This document shows, piece after piece, positions 48,401 to 57,864 of a DNA stretch of 64,000 nt. The translations under genes and the position numbers were made by a program. The first letter of the stretch is position 1; each line of letters starts with the position of its first letter. The notes under the pieces were generated by a model. That model was not told the origin of the DNA and ran no database searches. It saw only the letters and a list, made by a program, of their open reading frames with translations. This DNA comes from Cryptomeria japonica (taxonomy: Eukaryota > Streptophyta > Pinopsida > Cupressales > Cupressaceae): assembly GCF_030272615.1 (NCBI RefSeq), contig NC_081405.1:471622008-471686007 (forward strand). The letters run 5' to 3'.

Positions 48401-51400
48401 ATTCTTAGTTTTCAAGTGATTAGGCCTAGGATCAATATTTCATAGCAAAAGAATGTCTTGGGCTTGCTTCATCATTTCCAAATGCTTTTATCAAAACTAT
48501 CCCCAATTCCTATTCACTCTAGAATCAAATTGTCTACCGATTGTTCCAGATAGGTCTATGTCATTTTGTACCTAGAGTTGTTGAGCAATCTTCTATAATT
48601 GACTCATAGCCACCCTCATCTTTCCTTTGCTGTTAGCCTTATCTCTTGCTTAAAACAAGACCCACATTACAGCCACTTGAAAGCATCAAAACACATACTT
48701 TGATATATCCAAGATACTAATCAATTTAGCATAGAGTACAATTTTGGGAAATTGGCTAAACTTATAGCGTATAATGACTCAAATTGGGCAGACAGTGTTC
48801 ATTGCAATTCCACTTCTTACCATGTCTATCATATCGACTCTCATCCCATCAATTGTCCATACAAGAGGTATTGCATTTCCTTGTACAAGGGAGCAGTTCC
48901 AACTTCTTGCTTCCCAAGACGCTTTTTGGATACTTAGTTTTTGACCAAGTTCGGCCTTCATCAAGAGAAATCCACTACCCTTTGGTGTGATGATTGAAGT
49001 GTTATCCATGTGATTTACAGCCCAGTTAATTTACTAGCACACTTAACAAATTAAAATCCACGTGCATTTCATCTAACAAATCATCCAAGTTCAGGCAATC
49101 AATGGGCAGTACTACTGCATAAAGGATTGGGCTGGCCATCTTTACTAAATTGTTAGTAACAACCAAGCATTCAATATTAGGGGTGAAGGAAGTTATCAAT
49201 AAGGGAGGATAATCTAGAGTTTCCCCCCTTGATTCCCAAGTCAATGATAAGATAATGTTGGTAGACAAGTCTTCTGGGACCCATGCACTTATCCAACTTA
49301 GTTTTATTCATTTTCTTTAAGTTTCTTTATTTCTAATTCATGCAAATATAATGTAATTGAATGAAAATTCAGCCTTTTTTGCATGTATGTCTCCTGGTTG
49401 ATTTCTTCAAAGTTTAACCATGAGTGACTTTTTCCTCAATGTCCTCTTTGTTATAAAATTAGTTTGTTCTTCATGTGTGTCAAAACTTTGACAATCTCAA
49501 CCTGTGAATATGCATGGAAGGTTTTTTGAGGGAAGATGAATCCTGGTGAGAATGACAAGTTTGTGTAAAATCTCAAAAACTTAGTGAGTACACACAAAGT
49601 CTAGCTCAAAAGAAAAGGAAAAAATAAAATAACTAAAAATTGAAAGAGAAAAAAAAAATATAATTGTTAAAAAGCAAATATTTATATGTTATATTTCCTA
49701 TCACATTGCAAAAAATTTTGGCTATGTCCAACTCTCACAATTATGCTAATGATAAAGGCTAAATAAAAACACATAAAAATTTGGTTATTACCTGGTTATG
49801 GCACAAACTCCTTTATAAATGGAAATGCATCGTTCACCAGCTCTCTTTTACCAGAAATTCAGTCTGGCAATATCATAAAAAGAAACCTACACTAAGAGTA
49901 CCCTTCCAATATCATAACTAGTATTATCACCATAATGTCTCAAATACAAAGACTAAGTTCTAAAGGTGAGCACATGAAACTTACTGAACAAACAATAAAA
50001 ATTCCAATAAAAATAAATTTAATTTCATATTAATTGAACTTACTAAGTACCATATCTGGCCTAAAAGATTAATGTGCAAAAACTTTTTTCATTATTTGCC
50101 ACCACCACACATCATTTTCTCAAAAATAAAGCAATTCTAAAAAATAAGTCAGGATACTGAAAATACAAAGAGCAATTGCAAGCCACAAACAGTCAAGGGA
50201 AGGAAACCATTTCTTTTATTTTTTATTATTTTTATACATCACATGAGATATGGTAGTATCTACTTGATAACTGCACTAAAACTAAATAAACAGTTTCTCA
50301 ACTCTTCATCCTTGCAAGGGACACTTACCCCTTTGTGCAGGGCACCTAGCACTCCAAGAATGTAAGCTTTGATTTCTTTTTAGTTTGTGAGGTAATGTGT
50401 GATGTATAATGGACCAACCATTGAGTACTCAGTAGAGCCATGGTTGAGATGTCCAAATTTTGGTTTGAGTCAACTCTGCTCAGGATGCTGTTAGCCTAAG
50501 AAGTGAGATGCTTAGGTAGTTCACAGGCAAAATACTCCAGATGAATGTATTCATGATTTGGGAGTCAATTGAGTTGTGTTTAGGTCTTCTAGGGTGCTTG
50601 AGGACCTTTAGGAGTCTTAGAATGCAAGAGAATGCAAATTTGCATCCTGGAGAAAAAGTTGTCAAAAGTTGTTGAGCAACATTTTGCAATTTCTTGCAAA
50701 AGTTGCATTTTTGGTTATGGGCATTAGGAAGTTGGTTGAACCGACTGAAACAAGTGGATATAAGCCAAATTTCACTTGATTGTACGGGTTGGAAGGATTG
50801 GAAATGCAAGAGCAAGTTTTTGGTTTGTGAAGCAATCTTGTTTCCACTGGTTTTTGACAGTTTTGTCTTGTTTCTTCATTGCTTGTATGGTCCAGTATGG
50901 ACTAGATGGTGTAAACTCATTGCCATCTTTGTATGTTCATTGTATTTGCTTTCAATAAGGTTGATTTGCAGGTTTGATTGTTCCAGGTTGTAGAGATTTC
51001 TCTCATTCTTTGCAACTAGGAGCAAAACCCTTGCAAGTAGGGTTTAAGAGCAAGAAATGGCTCTAGCCTAGGCATTCTTTGATGGCACTTGTTGAAATCA
51101 TTAAGAATGCTAGTTTAGGGTCTGTATATAGTTTTGGAATAGGGTGTGTGATGTTGCAGGTTCAGGAGGAGGAGAAACAATGAAGGCCTAGGCTCGCCGC
51201 TGGGAGTAGGTGAGTTAGGACAGTAAGCAAAGTGCAATTTGTGAGCACATGGAGATTGATGCAGGCCCAAGTGGCATATGAATGGAAAGCCCTTTGAGTG
51301 CCCTTGAAGGTTCCCAAGGTGTTTAGAGCAGGAGATTTGACTGGTGAAAGGTTCTAGACCAATTTTGTCAATCCACCGGTTAAGCCTAAAACCCCACAAA

Positions 51401-54400
51401 TTAGTGCAGCATTGGAAACCACACCTGTATGGACAACCCAGATGCACTTTTATAATATTGTCTACAACTTCCAAAAGGGTACTCAAATCCATGATTTGTT
51501 CCTAGGCTTGCTTGGGATTTTTGAAAATTAAACCCCAAAAACCGCTTAAGGAGGGCTAATGCAATTAGGCCTATTTAGGTGCCAGTAGAGACCTAGAAGG
51601 CTTGAGAAACCATGGCGATGGATTTGGTGAGTCTTAAACTTCAAAACACAATAAAGACACCTTATGAATGCATTGGGAAACCATAAGAAGAGTTTGTGTG
51701 TTAAGATCCTAGCAGGAGGGGTTGGAGCCCAGGAGAGGTGAGTGTTAGTAACTGAAGTGACAACCTCAAGTGGAGGAGGTGATTGTCCAGAAACCATTGG
51801 CTATACCTAAGAGGCAAGTCAAGAAGGTTCAGACCTTGGAGGTCTCATTGTCATAACCCTTGTCAAGTGCCATAGGAAGGACTTGAGTAGTTGTAGGGTT
51901 GAGTAGGACAAGTCACTCAAGAAGGTGAAACATTCAAGGTTCCAAGACTCACTGCATCACCCCTCTTCATTCCAAACAAATTTACATTAGGGCAACACTC
52001 ATCCTTGTCTACCATGACATGTGATTTTGAAATTCGTGATTCATTTACATCACAAAAAGTGCACCTTTTACTTCTATACTGCATCATTTGCAATGCCTAA
52101 AACAAAGAACATTAGAGATTCCCAGTAATATTCAATCGCATGGTCAAGTAATTTAACATGCAAAGTGACCTAGGGTATTTGATTTATAGGTAAAGTGCTG
52201 ATTATGTTCTAAACCTTCCCCCTACTTGCTCAAGAAGACAAAAAATGATTTGAAATATTAAACCTAGTATTCCTTTTGCTTACAACTATGTAATACATCA
52301 TGACCTAGGTAAATATCATTTTACTGATTTTCTCATGATAGTTTGTTTAGCTAGGAGGTGTGCAAGATAGATCCTATTAATTTTTCCTTCTAAGGTACCT
52401 CAATTCAAGGAAATGTTCCATGTGCACGCTGCCTTTGCCGAAATGGCAACTATGTAAAATGGACCCATTGTGTTCAGGGGGCACAAAATGGTGGTAGAAA
52501 TGTTTTTTTTTAGGGCAAAACTAGGGATAACACATGAAGAACTCAATGTAAGACTGTTAACCAAATAATAACTATATATAAGATAAAGATGAGGTTATTT
52601 TTCAGTCATGACCAAACCAGATTTGAAATTGGTATATGAGACTTCCGCATAAATGAACGCAAGGCTTCAACTTACCATATCTAGGGTTCAAATTTTGTAC
52701 TCTTCAGCTTTGACCTAAAGACTAACCTTAAGAATAAACCAAAACTTATTAATCCACCGTATTGTGGCAAAGGCAAGGATGATTCTTTAGGTCCCCTTTA
52801 GCTAACTCAATCAAAGCAAGTGAACTTTTCCAATATTCCTTAAATATTGTTTCGATTTTTTACAATTCTAGGACTAAACCTCATGGCCATGCAAGGCAGT
52901 AAACAAGCCTCACCAACCCACCTATACCATATACATATATATACAGTGTTCCACGGGCGTTGGGGACAGGGGGACGGGGGGACGAGGGGGACGCGTTTCC
53001 GGGATGGGGGGACCAAGGGCCTAAATTTGGGGACGGCGGGGGGACGGCGGCGGGGGGGTGGCGGGGTGGTGGTGCTCATATATATACATATAGTACTTGA
53101 AAAACTAGTTTTGAAAAGATGTATAACAGTATAACAGTATAAGAATTAGATTTCAAATGAAACTATAGGAAATACCAAGATTACTTAGATTAGTGATATG
53201 TAACTAATTGCTAAAAGTAAATAAAATTTGACAAATGAAATTGTCAAATTGGAGATTTCTCATTTCTTATTTCTATCATATGAATATCGAAAAAGGAAAA
53301 CGAAAAACAAAAATATGAATATCTGATGCCATTGCAAAGTCTATAATAAATTAATAATAAAGATGATTACATGATTCATCATTACAATGAGTAGCCAAAT
53401 ACAAATACGTGTAGCAATAGCATTACAAAAGAGACGAGTCAAATACAAAATGACAAAACTGAAAAGTGAAAACTCAAACTGTAGCTAATGGAGGCCTCTA
53501 ATCATCTGCGAACTCCTCCTCACTGGAACTGCTGGATTCCTGAGGATCAAGGTCCCTCAAGCTCACACCAACTAGCCCTGCATCTGAAGTGGTAGGATCA
53601 TCCTCATCAATCTGTGAAGGCTCCTCTGGCTCTACATCCCATCGTGCCACTGGACCCTCCTTGTACATAAGTGTCTTGCGGTCAATGAGACGCAAAGCAC
53701 TATGTACAGCCACAAGCTTCTCTGCTCTCTTAGAGGTAAGTCTGTTCCTCTTAAGAGAGTGGATGAAGCTATATGTAGACCAGTTCCTCTCAGCAGCTGA
53801 AGAACTGGAAACCTGGGATAGCAGACGGATGGCTAGAGTGGTGGTCAAAGATTTCGGGCCATGACAAGTCCACCACAAAAGTGGGTCCTCCTGTGCCATA
53901 GTGTCTATATCCATCTTTGCCGCATCTAAATAACCTCTAAGAGTGGCAAATCTTCCCCACTCAGTGCGCATTGTGCCGGCATCTCTGGAATCAAACATCT
54001 TCTCTATGCACCTAAAGAAACCCGCCTTCACCTCATCATCCTGAATCGGTGTCATTCTACCCGGTCTAGCCTTGTACCACTTAGGATTCAAGGCAAAGGC
54101 AGCCATATGCAAAGGAGTGTTCAACTTGTCCCATCTACTCTGAATGATAGGCCGGATTTGCTCATTGTAGAATGCTAGAGAGGGGTCCTTCACTCACACA
54201 GCAGCCCTCATCTGGTCAAGCATAGAGTCAATGCACTCATACACCTCTCCAAGGTTAGATGCATCCCCATCCCCATATCTGATCACCTGGAATACTGGAG
54301 AAATGATGGAGACAATGTATTTCGCATCAGTCCAAAACACATCACTCTTCACTATCTCCTTCACCCTTCTCCCCTGCTCTGTCTTGGCCTCAGCCCACCT

Positions 54401-57400
54401 ATTCCACTCATTAGTCATAACCATGAGTTGCAATGCCTCTTGCAACTCAATCATTCTCTCCAAGAGAATGAAATAGGATGCATATCTAGTCTCAACTGGT
54501 TTCAAGAACTCCTTCTTCGCGAAGGTCCTGAAGAGTGCATGTGAAGTGTGGTGGTTGCAGATAAACATCTGCACATCTCTCGCATCGGTGACCACTCCTC
54601 TAATCCAGTCAATCTTCCCCATGTCCTTGAGTGCATTGTTCATGGCATGCACACAACATGGGGTCCACCAAATGTGTCTATAGGCTGCCTCAACGAGTCT
54701 CCCTGCTGCTCTACACACATAGGCTGCATCTGTCACTACTTGGACCACATTTTGTGGCCCAACCTCCTCAATAGCCTCCCTGAGGACCTGAAACTGGAAA
54801 TCAGCATCTTTACGATGCCCTGTACAATCAACTGCTCTAAGGAAGTATGGGCCCTCTGCACATGTGACCATGACGTTGATGAGTGGACGATGGCTAATGT
54901 TCGTCCACCCATCCATAACTATGTTGCACCCCGATGCCGCCCAAGATGCCTTCATCTTCTCCATCAAAATATTGATCTTGGAATAGCTTTTATCCAAGAT
55001 CGAGGTCCTCATTTTCGTCTCCCCTGGTGGCACATAAGATGGTCCTCCCTTGGCCACCATATCCATCATCTTCCTATAATAAGGAGACCGTGTAACATGA
55101 AATGGAATGCCATTGGCAAAGAAGAAATTGCCAATGGATTCATCTATCTCATCTCTCAGCTGCAAATTAAACATATCAGCAATGGGGTTGCTCTGTGGTG
55201 TATGCAACCTACGTTTCCCAGCCCTGGCAGCAGTAGAAGTGGAAGTAGATGGAGATCCAAACATCATTCCTCCCGCCTGCGAAGCATGAGAAGTATGTGG
55301 CACTGGCACATTCTGGTTGTCGTGAAGTGATGCCCTAGCAGACAAAGTAGTAGGCATTGAAATATTTGTGTCATCTGGAACCCCCCAAAGTCTGTTAAAC
55401 TCAATTCTGTACTGTATATTTTTGGGTTCCTCCAAAAACTTACAATGTTTCACGCCTTTTCCTCTCCAAAACAAAAAGTGTGCATTCACCCTGCTAATGC
55501 TACCGAACCATTCTCTGTCACAAATATTGCACTTCCACTTCCTTGTTCCCCCACTTGAATGTGATGCAGTGCCTTGTACTGATATTTGTGAAGCAAACTG
55601 TTTTAGAGGAGACTTAGGATCAAAATGACCCCTAGCATATGGTGCCAACAACTCTGAAGGGCAACCTGTACTAGCTGGTGCACTTGCCATAGAACTAGAT
55701 TGGGCTCCAGGATCAGCCCCATGGTCACCCCCCTCATTTTCAGGTTCATATTCTGAATCATTCTCACTATGAGAATGGATTTCCATGTCATCTTCACTCA
55801 TGCCTTGGGAGCTCATTGTGAAATTGACACTGCATTTCACAAAATAAAAATAAAATCAGCCTAGTTTAACAATATATTTTTAAAAAAATTTCCTATTCAT
55901 CTCAAAATGAGATTTGATGTTGAATCTTGAGGGCAAAATGATGAATCATTTTGCCCTCAAGATTCAACATCAAATCTCATATTGAGTCTTGAGATGAATA
56001 GGGAAAAAAAAACCAAAAATGACATAGAACAATGAAAATCAGAAAGTAAAACAAAAAAAAAACAAGAAGTTGAAAAACCCTTCCTTGTGCTTGAAAAATC
56101 TCTCCAAAATGTAGAAGAATCTTCTTCTTCCTCTTCTTCTTGCTTCTTCTAGCTCCTATCACGCTTGCAATCACTTTTCTCACCCCTTCAATCAATCTTC
56201 TTCAAGTATTTCCTCCTCTTCAAGTTGCTGGAAAAAAAATCAGTTTTCCAAAATGAGAGTGAAATCCAAAATAAACATGCTTTTGTGTTGTTTTGGGGGG
56301 TAGGGTGGGGGCCCACGTCCAATTAGGGTTACCCCTTAACCCCCCCCCAAAAAGCACATGTTATAAAAAAACTTAAAAAAATTAAAAAACAGTCTTTTTT
56401 CGCGTGGGAACGCAGGAGACGCCTGGGCGTCTCCCCGTCCCTCGAGAGATGCCTAGACGTCTCTTGAGGGACGGGGAGACACCCAGACGTCTCCCAGTCT
56501 CCCTGGGAGACGCGGAGACGCGGGGACGTCTCCACGTCCCGGCGGCGTTTGGGTGGCAGTGGCGGGACGGCGGGGGACGTCGCGTCCCCATCCCCCCGTC
56601 CCCGAGACGTCTCTGACGGGGGGACGCGCCCAAAAAGGGGGGGGACGCGTCCCCGTGGTTCACTGTATATATACAGCCCAAGTGGGCTTGATGGTGAAGG
56701 GTTAAGTACTCTACAAAGGAGGCACATGTACAAATCTGAAAATGTTAGGAAAAGGGTGTTGTACACCTTGCACATGAAGGAATTATTTTAATTATGTAAA
56801 ATAAATATTTATTTGTGGTGTATCTTTAGGAGATGTGTTTAGCCGCATTAAAAATTTATTTGGGTTCACTTCTAAAGTTGCATGTGACATTGGTTATATA
56901 TTTTATGTGTGGGTTGGACATGGGAAAAAATTGATATTAGGAAAACTTAGTGCCAAAAAGTACATGTTGGGGTCAATGGTTTTGTGCACTCATGGTTTTG
57001 AGGCACATGGTTTTACCTTACCACTTGGTTGTTTTGTGCGAGCTTAAATCTATAAAAGAAAACACATGTTTAGTGGTTCAGGCTGACTTGTTAGCTAGTT
57101 GGCTGGTTTAGTGACTGTCATTTGTATCGAGCTCTCTTGTTGAGTGCATATGTGAAAATTAGCATGGAATCTATGGATATATGCTTGGACACATGAAGGA
57201 TGCATTCGAGGAGTTTGATGTTTCAAAAGTATCCATTGAGACTCTATAAGTGGATTGTAATATTTCATTACTGAATAATATATTGAGTGTGAATGCTTTT
57301 GAAGGTTAGGATTTTCCCTCTTGAGGGTTTTCCCAAGTTCTATTTTGTGTAATCTTCTGGTATGCCTTTGATCTTTACATTAAGGTTATTCTATAAGCTT

Positions 57401-57864
57401 GTATACATGTTTTTCTTTCATGGAGTTATGCAAGAAGTGGTTGGATCAACCTGTTAATTTCCTAATAGAAAGGAGGTATGGTATGTATGCCTAATAAGAC
57501 AATATATAATTTCAAATTATGCTCTGAATTTTTGGTTTATAATTTACACTCTTAAATTTGTGTCCTCAACAAACATTAGAGTTCATTCTTATATAAACAC
57601 GATAGAAATAAGACTTAGGGCTAGGGTACCTAATAGGCAAACATGCAACAAAAAAGGATTACGTTCAACTTGTAATCTTTCAATTTAGGCAATGCCAGTA
57701 ATTTTAAATAGAATAAATACCTTTTCAATAGCAGCATCATCTGGAATGACAACGTGACATTTGCATCCATACGCTGGAGCTACAGTGGCAAGGCTGACTG
57801 CTGTACTTCCAGCACTACCCTCTGTTATAACTCCTCCTTTAACAAGTTCTCCAGATTGCAAAGC
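30216..57864 (-). CDS. PLP-dependent cysteine-synthase-family enzyme, 3' four exons
   Basis: Joined exons 57721-57864, 30851-31321, 30528-30763 and 30216-30438 (read in that order) give one uninterrupted frame of 357 codons ending at a TGA (30216-30218). The fold type II PLP motifs are present. TEGSAGSTAVSLA in the first exon is the substrate/cofactor loop, AAAGTGGTLAG in the second is the phosphate-binding glycine loop, and GLFVGSSSAMN in the last is the C-terminal cofactor Ser region. Family members catalyse beta-replacement or elimination on Ser/Cys-type substrates. The sequence resembles the plant 'cysteine synthase 2-like' group (Arabidopsis At1g55880 type), as recalled and not searched. 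That group carries an extra loop, here between the ARRRAMEA and GGYFADQFENLANF blocks. The exon with the Schiff-base Lys and the N-terminus lies beyond 57864, probably off the window. All splice sites are GT-AG. No inactivating change was seen, so it is probably a real gene. Confidence 0.9.
30528..30763 (-). CDS. PLP enzyme exon
   Basis: 236 nt, acceptor CTGCAG/GAT and donor TCTAG/GTATGA, leaving two bases of an Arg codon. It encodes KCFLIDPPGSGLFNKVTRG and the PFDTITEGIGINR block. The intron before it is 87 bp and the one after 89 bp. Confidence 0.92.
30851..31321 (-). CDS. PLP enzyme exon
   Basis: 157 codons, acceptor TTATAG/GCC at 31322-31323 and donor AAG/GTTTAT at 30849-30850, phase 0 at both ends. 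It contains the variable loop rich in Ser/Asn/Lys, the FADQFENLANFRAHYEGTGP block and the GTGGTLAG glycine loop. Confidence 0.92.
32690..32910. repeat. intronic direct repeat, copy 1
   Basis: Begins attaagtgaaattgttgggt and ends caagtgggtggaa. It matches 33343-33568 with scattered substitutions and small indels, including a tgtgtg expansion here. Family unknown. Confidence 0.8.
33343..33568. repeat. intronic direct repeat, copy 2
   Basis: Second copy of 32690-32910, spaced about 650 bp from the first, with an extra aagactc insertion near its start. Divergence suggests an old local duplication. Confidence 0.8.
33569..34494. other. intron, no gene seen
   Basis: No coding or repeat feature is supported beyond AT-rich sequence; the small ORFs lack any recognisable domain. 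Confidence 0.4.
34495..34925. repeat. ~430-bp direct repeat, left copy
   Basis: Starts ggaacaagtgcccaaaac and ends aaacaattgc. It matches 38158-38581 at roughly 93-95% by eye. It holds ggggacattaca, a phrase like an LTR terminus, but no TG...CA borders coincide with the repeat limits. Confidence 0.85.
35333..35470. repeat. repeated acttactatttttagtaagt palindromes
   Basis: A 20-base inverted repeat occurs exactly at 35333-35352 and 35394-35413, with a half copy at about 35457. Confidence 0.85.
35865..35945. repeat. catattt-type short tandem repeat
   Basis: Four to six degenerate copies of catatttcatgtatac/catattt in tandem. Confidence 0.75.
35985..36480. repeat. degenerate tandem repeat with GCGCC/GGAATT phrases
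   Basis: About six imperfect units of roughly 80-90 bp share phrases such as gcgccaaa, gtgaattccttg and ccaag-n-ggcgc. Internal ORFs on the minus strand are by-products. Confidence 0.5.
38158..38581. repeat. ~430-bp direct repeat, right copy
   Basis: Second copy of 34495-34925, in the same orientation, 3.66 kb downstream. Short indels near the end (loss of gctgca-like bases) distinguish the two. Confidence 0.85.
38582..39795. other. intron, no gene seen
   Basis: AT-rich sequence without a supported gene; the 100-codon plus-strand ORF at 39204 has no recognisable domain. Confidence 0.45.
39972..39979 (+). promoter_or_regulatory. TATA-like box in LTR U3, copy 1
   Basis: tataaaag inside the first 172-bp unit. 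Repeated at 40144-40151, and as tataaagg at 46376-46383 beyond the copia insertion. Function inferred from LTR position. Confidence 0.45.
40144..40151 (+). promoter_or_regulatory. TATA-like box in LTR U3, copy 2
   Basis: Second copy of the tataaaag box, in unit 2 of the tandem duplication. Confidence 0.45.
40228..40947 (-). repeat. copia 3' LTR
   Basis: TGTAAATGATG to GCATTAACA on the plus strand, 720 bp. Rich in short inverted phrases around CGATAA/CAATCGG (for example accgattgttatcggg on the minus strand). Confidence 0.93.
40948..40958 (-). other. copia polypurine tract
   Basis: The minus strand reads AAGAGGGAG directly before the LTR start TGTTAATGC. Confidence 0.75.
41497..44572 (-). 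pseudogene. copia pol (PR-IN-RT-RNaseH), broken by stops
   Basis: Protease shows WVIDSGSSKHIT near 44540-44570. Integrase shows HRRLGHLNFRAL with CRMC of the HHCC finger (44045-44338), then DVCGPMPVHSLGG, FVDDYSRKTWIY and LRTDNG (43771-43974), followed by a single stop and the rest of the core to 42931. Reverse transcriptase (42250-42900) has FLNGEISEEVYLEQPKGFE and the active site YVDDLLITGND. RNase H spans 42249-41497 with SSVAQSSTEAE, one stop, then MAAREAVWLRKLL. Most breaks are single in-frame stops, consistent with point mutation of a recently intact pol. Confidence 0.92.
44600..45437 (-). pseudogene. copia gag, frameshifted
   Basis: Begins MASAIRFEDRLAGGDDFSTW at 45437, as in plant copia Gag. 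It shifts frame in an A/T-rich stretch near 45115-45130, continues at 45100-44855 (ALDGLPSIWETFVQGI), passes a stop, and reaches a CCHC knuckle CYRCDKFGHYVAKC near 44690-44735. Confidence 0.9.
45518..45529 (-). other. copia primer binding site
   Basis: The minus strand reads TGGTATCAGAGC (initiator tRNA-Met), immediately next to the LTR end at 45530. Confidence 0.93.
45530..46248 (-). repeat. copia 5' LTR
   Basis: 719 bp, TGTAAATGATG to GCATTAACA on the plus strand, about 97% identical to the left LTR by eye. Confidence 0.93.
46376..46383 (+). promoter_or_regulatory. TATA-like box in LTR U3, copy 3
   Basis: tataaagg preceded by cacatcgaga, a degenerate third copy of the module at 39972 and 40144, now 6 kb away because of the copia insertion. 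Confidence 0.4.
46978..47779. other. intron, no gene seen
   Basis: Begins with the second copy of the tttac duplication. No coding feature is supported. Confidence 0.45.
47780..48960 (+). pseudogene. relic of copia pol (RT and RNase H), heavily decayed
   Basis: Plus-strand fragments in several frames match copia blocks. TCLVAKGKSQ near 47790 resembles the early RT block. LYVDNLIVIESSTFLIES followed by FDLVLFHYILSFQV (48290-48430) resembles the YVDD region and the F.MTDLG.LHYFLG block. LIAYNDSNWADSVH (48755-48800) resembles the start of copia RNase H. Stops and deletions are frequent. No LTRs were identified. Confidence 0.6.
48961..52943. other. intron, no gene seen
   Basis: Four kilobases without a convincing reading frame or RNA gene. 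Short ORFs (for example minus-strand 51115-51492 and 50480-50815) lack recognisable domains. Confidence 0.4.
52944..53075. repeat. left subterminal G-rich array of hAT
   Basis: About ten GGGGAC/GGGGGGAC-type units on the plus strand inside the left TIR. Probable transposase-binding repeats, and G-quadruplex-prone by composition. Confidence 0.75.
53498..55840 (-). pseudogene. hAT transposase with one in-frame stop
   Basis: A frame of 780 codons from 55840 to 53498 is interrupted once, by TGA at 54194-54196 (codon 549). A start at 55816 (MSSQGM) is also plausible. Visible parts: acidic N-terminus; a BED-type zinc finger (about residues 101-136, CNICDREW ... HFLFWRGKGVKHC); a DUF659-like catalytic core with MDGWT (Asp about 310) and VVTDAA (Asp about 371); and a CCVH motif near 395-398. 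After the stop comes the C-terminal hAT dimerisation domain with AAERNWSTY, whose Glu lies near codon 684. The three acidic residues of the RNase-H-like catalytic site therefore seem present. The Asn usually following VTD in this family is absent. With a single lesion the gene is young or nearly intact. Confidence 0.9.
55892..56002. repeat. large hairpin upstream of hAT transposase
   Basis: Perfect 36-bp arms (55907-55942 and 55945-55980) around a two-base centre, extended imperfectly to 55892 and 56002. It lies about 80 bp upstream of the likely transposase start. Confidence 0.93.
56400..56665. repeat. right subterminal GC-rich array of hAT
   Basis: Inner part: repeated GAGACG/CGTCTC palindromic units (56405-56540). 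Outer part: CCGTCCCC / GGGGACGCG runs up to the TIR. Several overlapping ORFs on both strands arise from this composition and are rejected. Confidence 0.8.
56666..57720. other. intron, no gene seen
   Basis: AT-rich intron sequence from the hAT to the PLP exon donor. The ORF at 56835-57047 shows no domain. Confidence 0.5.
57721..57864 (-). CDS. PLP enzyme exon (first seen in window)
   Basis: 48 codons in phase 0 at both ends. The acceptor is TTTCAG/G at 57865-57866 and the donor is AAG/GTATTT at 57719-57720. It encodes the ALQSGELVKGG helix and the TEGSAGSTAVSLA loop, ending PDDAAIEK, which joins smoothly to AQILEALGATVERVRP of the next exon. Confidence 0.9.

Larger units (their letters stand above)
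52944..56665 (-). mobile_element. hAT DNA transposon
   Basis: 3.72 kb with imperfect terminal inverted repeats: CAGTGTTCCACGGG on the left, and CAGTGAACCACGGG on the minus strand from the right end (12 of 14 match). Both sides are flanked by the 8-bp tatatata, the duplication size typical of hAT, though it is low-complexity sequence. It encodes a hAT transposase on the minus strand. Both subterminal regions are very G/C-rich against an AT-rich background, with GGGGAC(G) repeats in inverted orientation. Confidence 0.9.
31322..57720 (-). other. 26.4-kb intron of the PLP gene
   Basis: Bounded by donor GT (57719-57720) and acceptor AG (31322-31323), joining two phase-0 exons without a missing residue. 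It contains a solo LTR with a nested copia, a hAT transposon, a copia relic and several direct repeats. The other visible introns of the gene are under 90 bp. Confidence 0.85.

Noticed and set aside
54548..55330. 260-codon plus-strand ORF
   Set aside because: Antisense shadow of the hAT transposase, which has clear domain motifs on the minus strand.
56329..56791. Several ORFs on both strands at the right end of the hAT
   Set aside because: They are caused by GC-rich subterminal repeats; overlapping in several frames with repetitive Arg/Pro/Gly composition.
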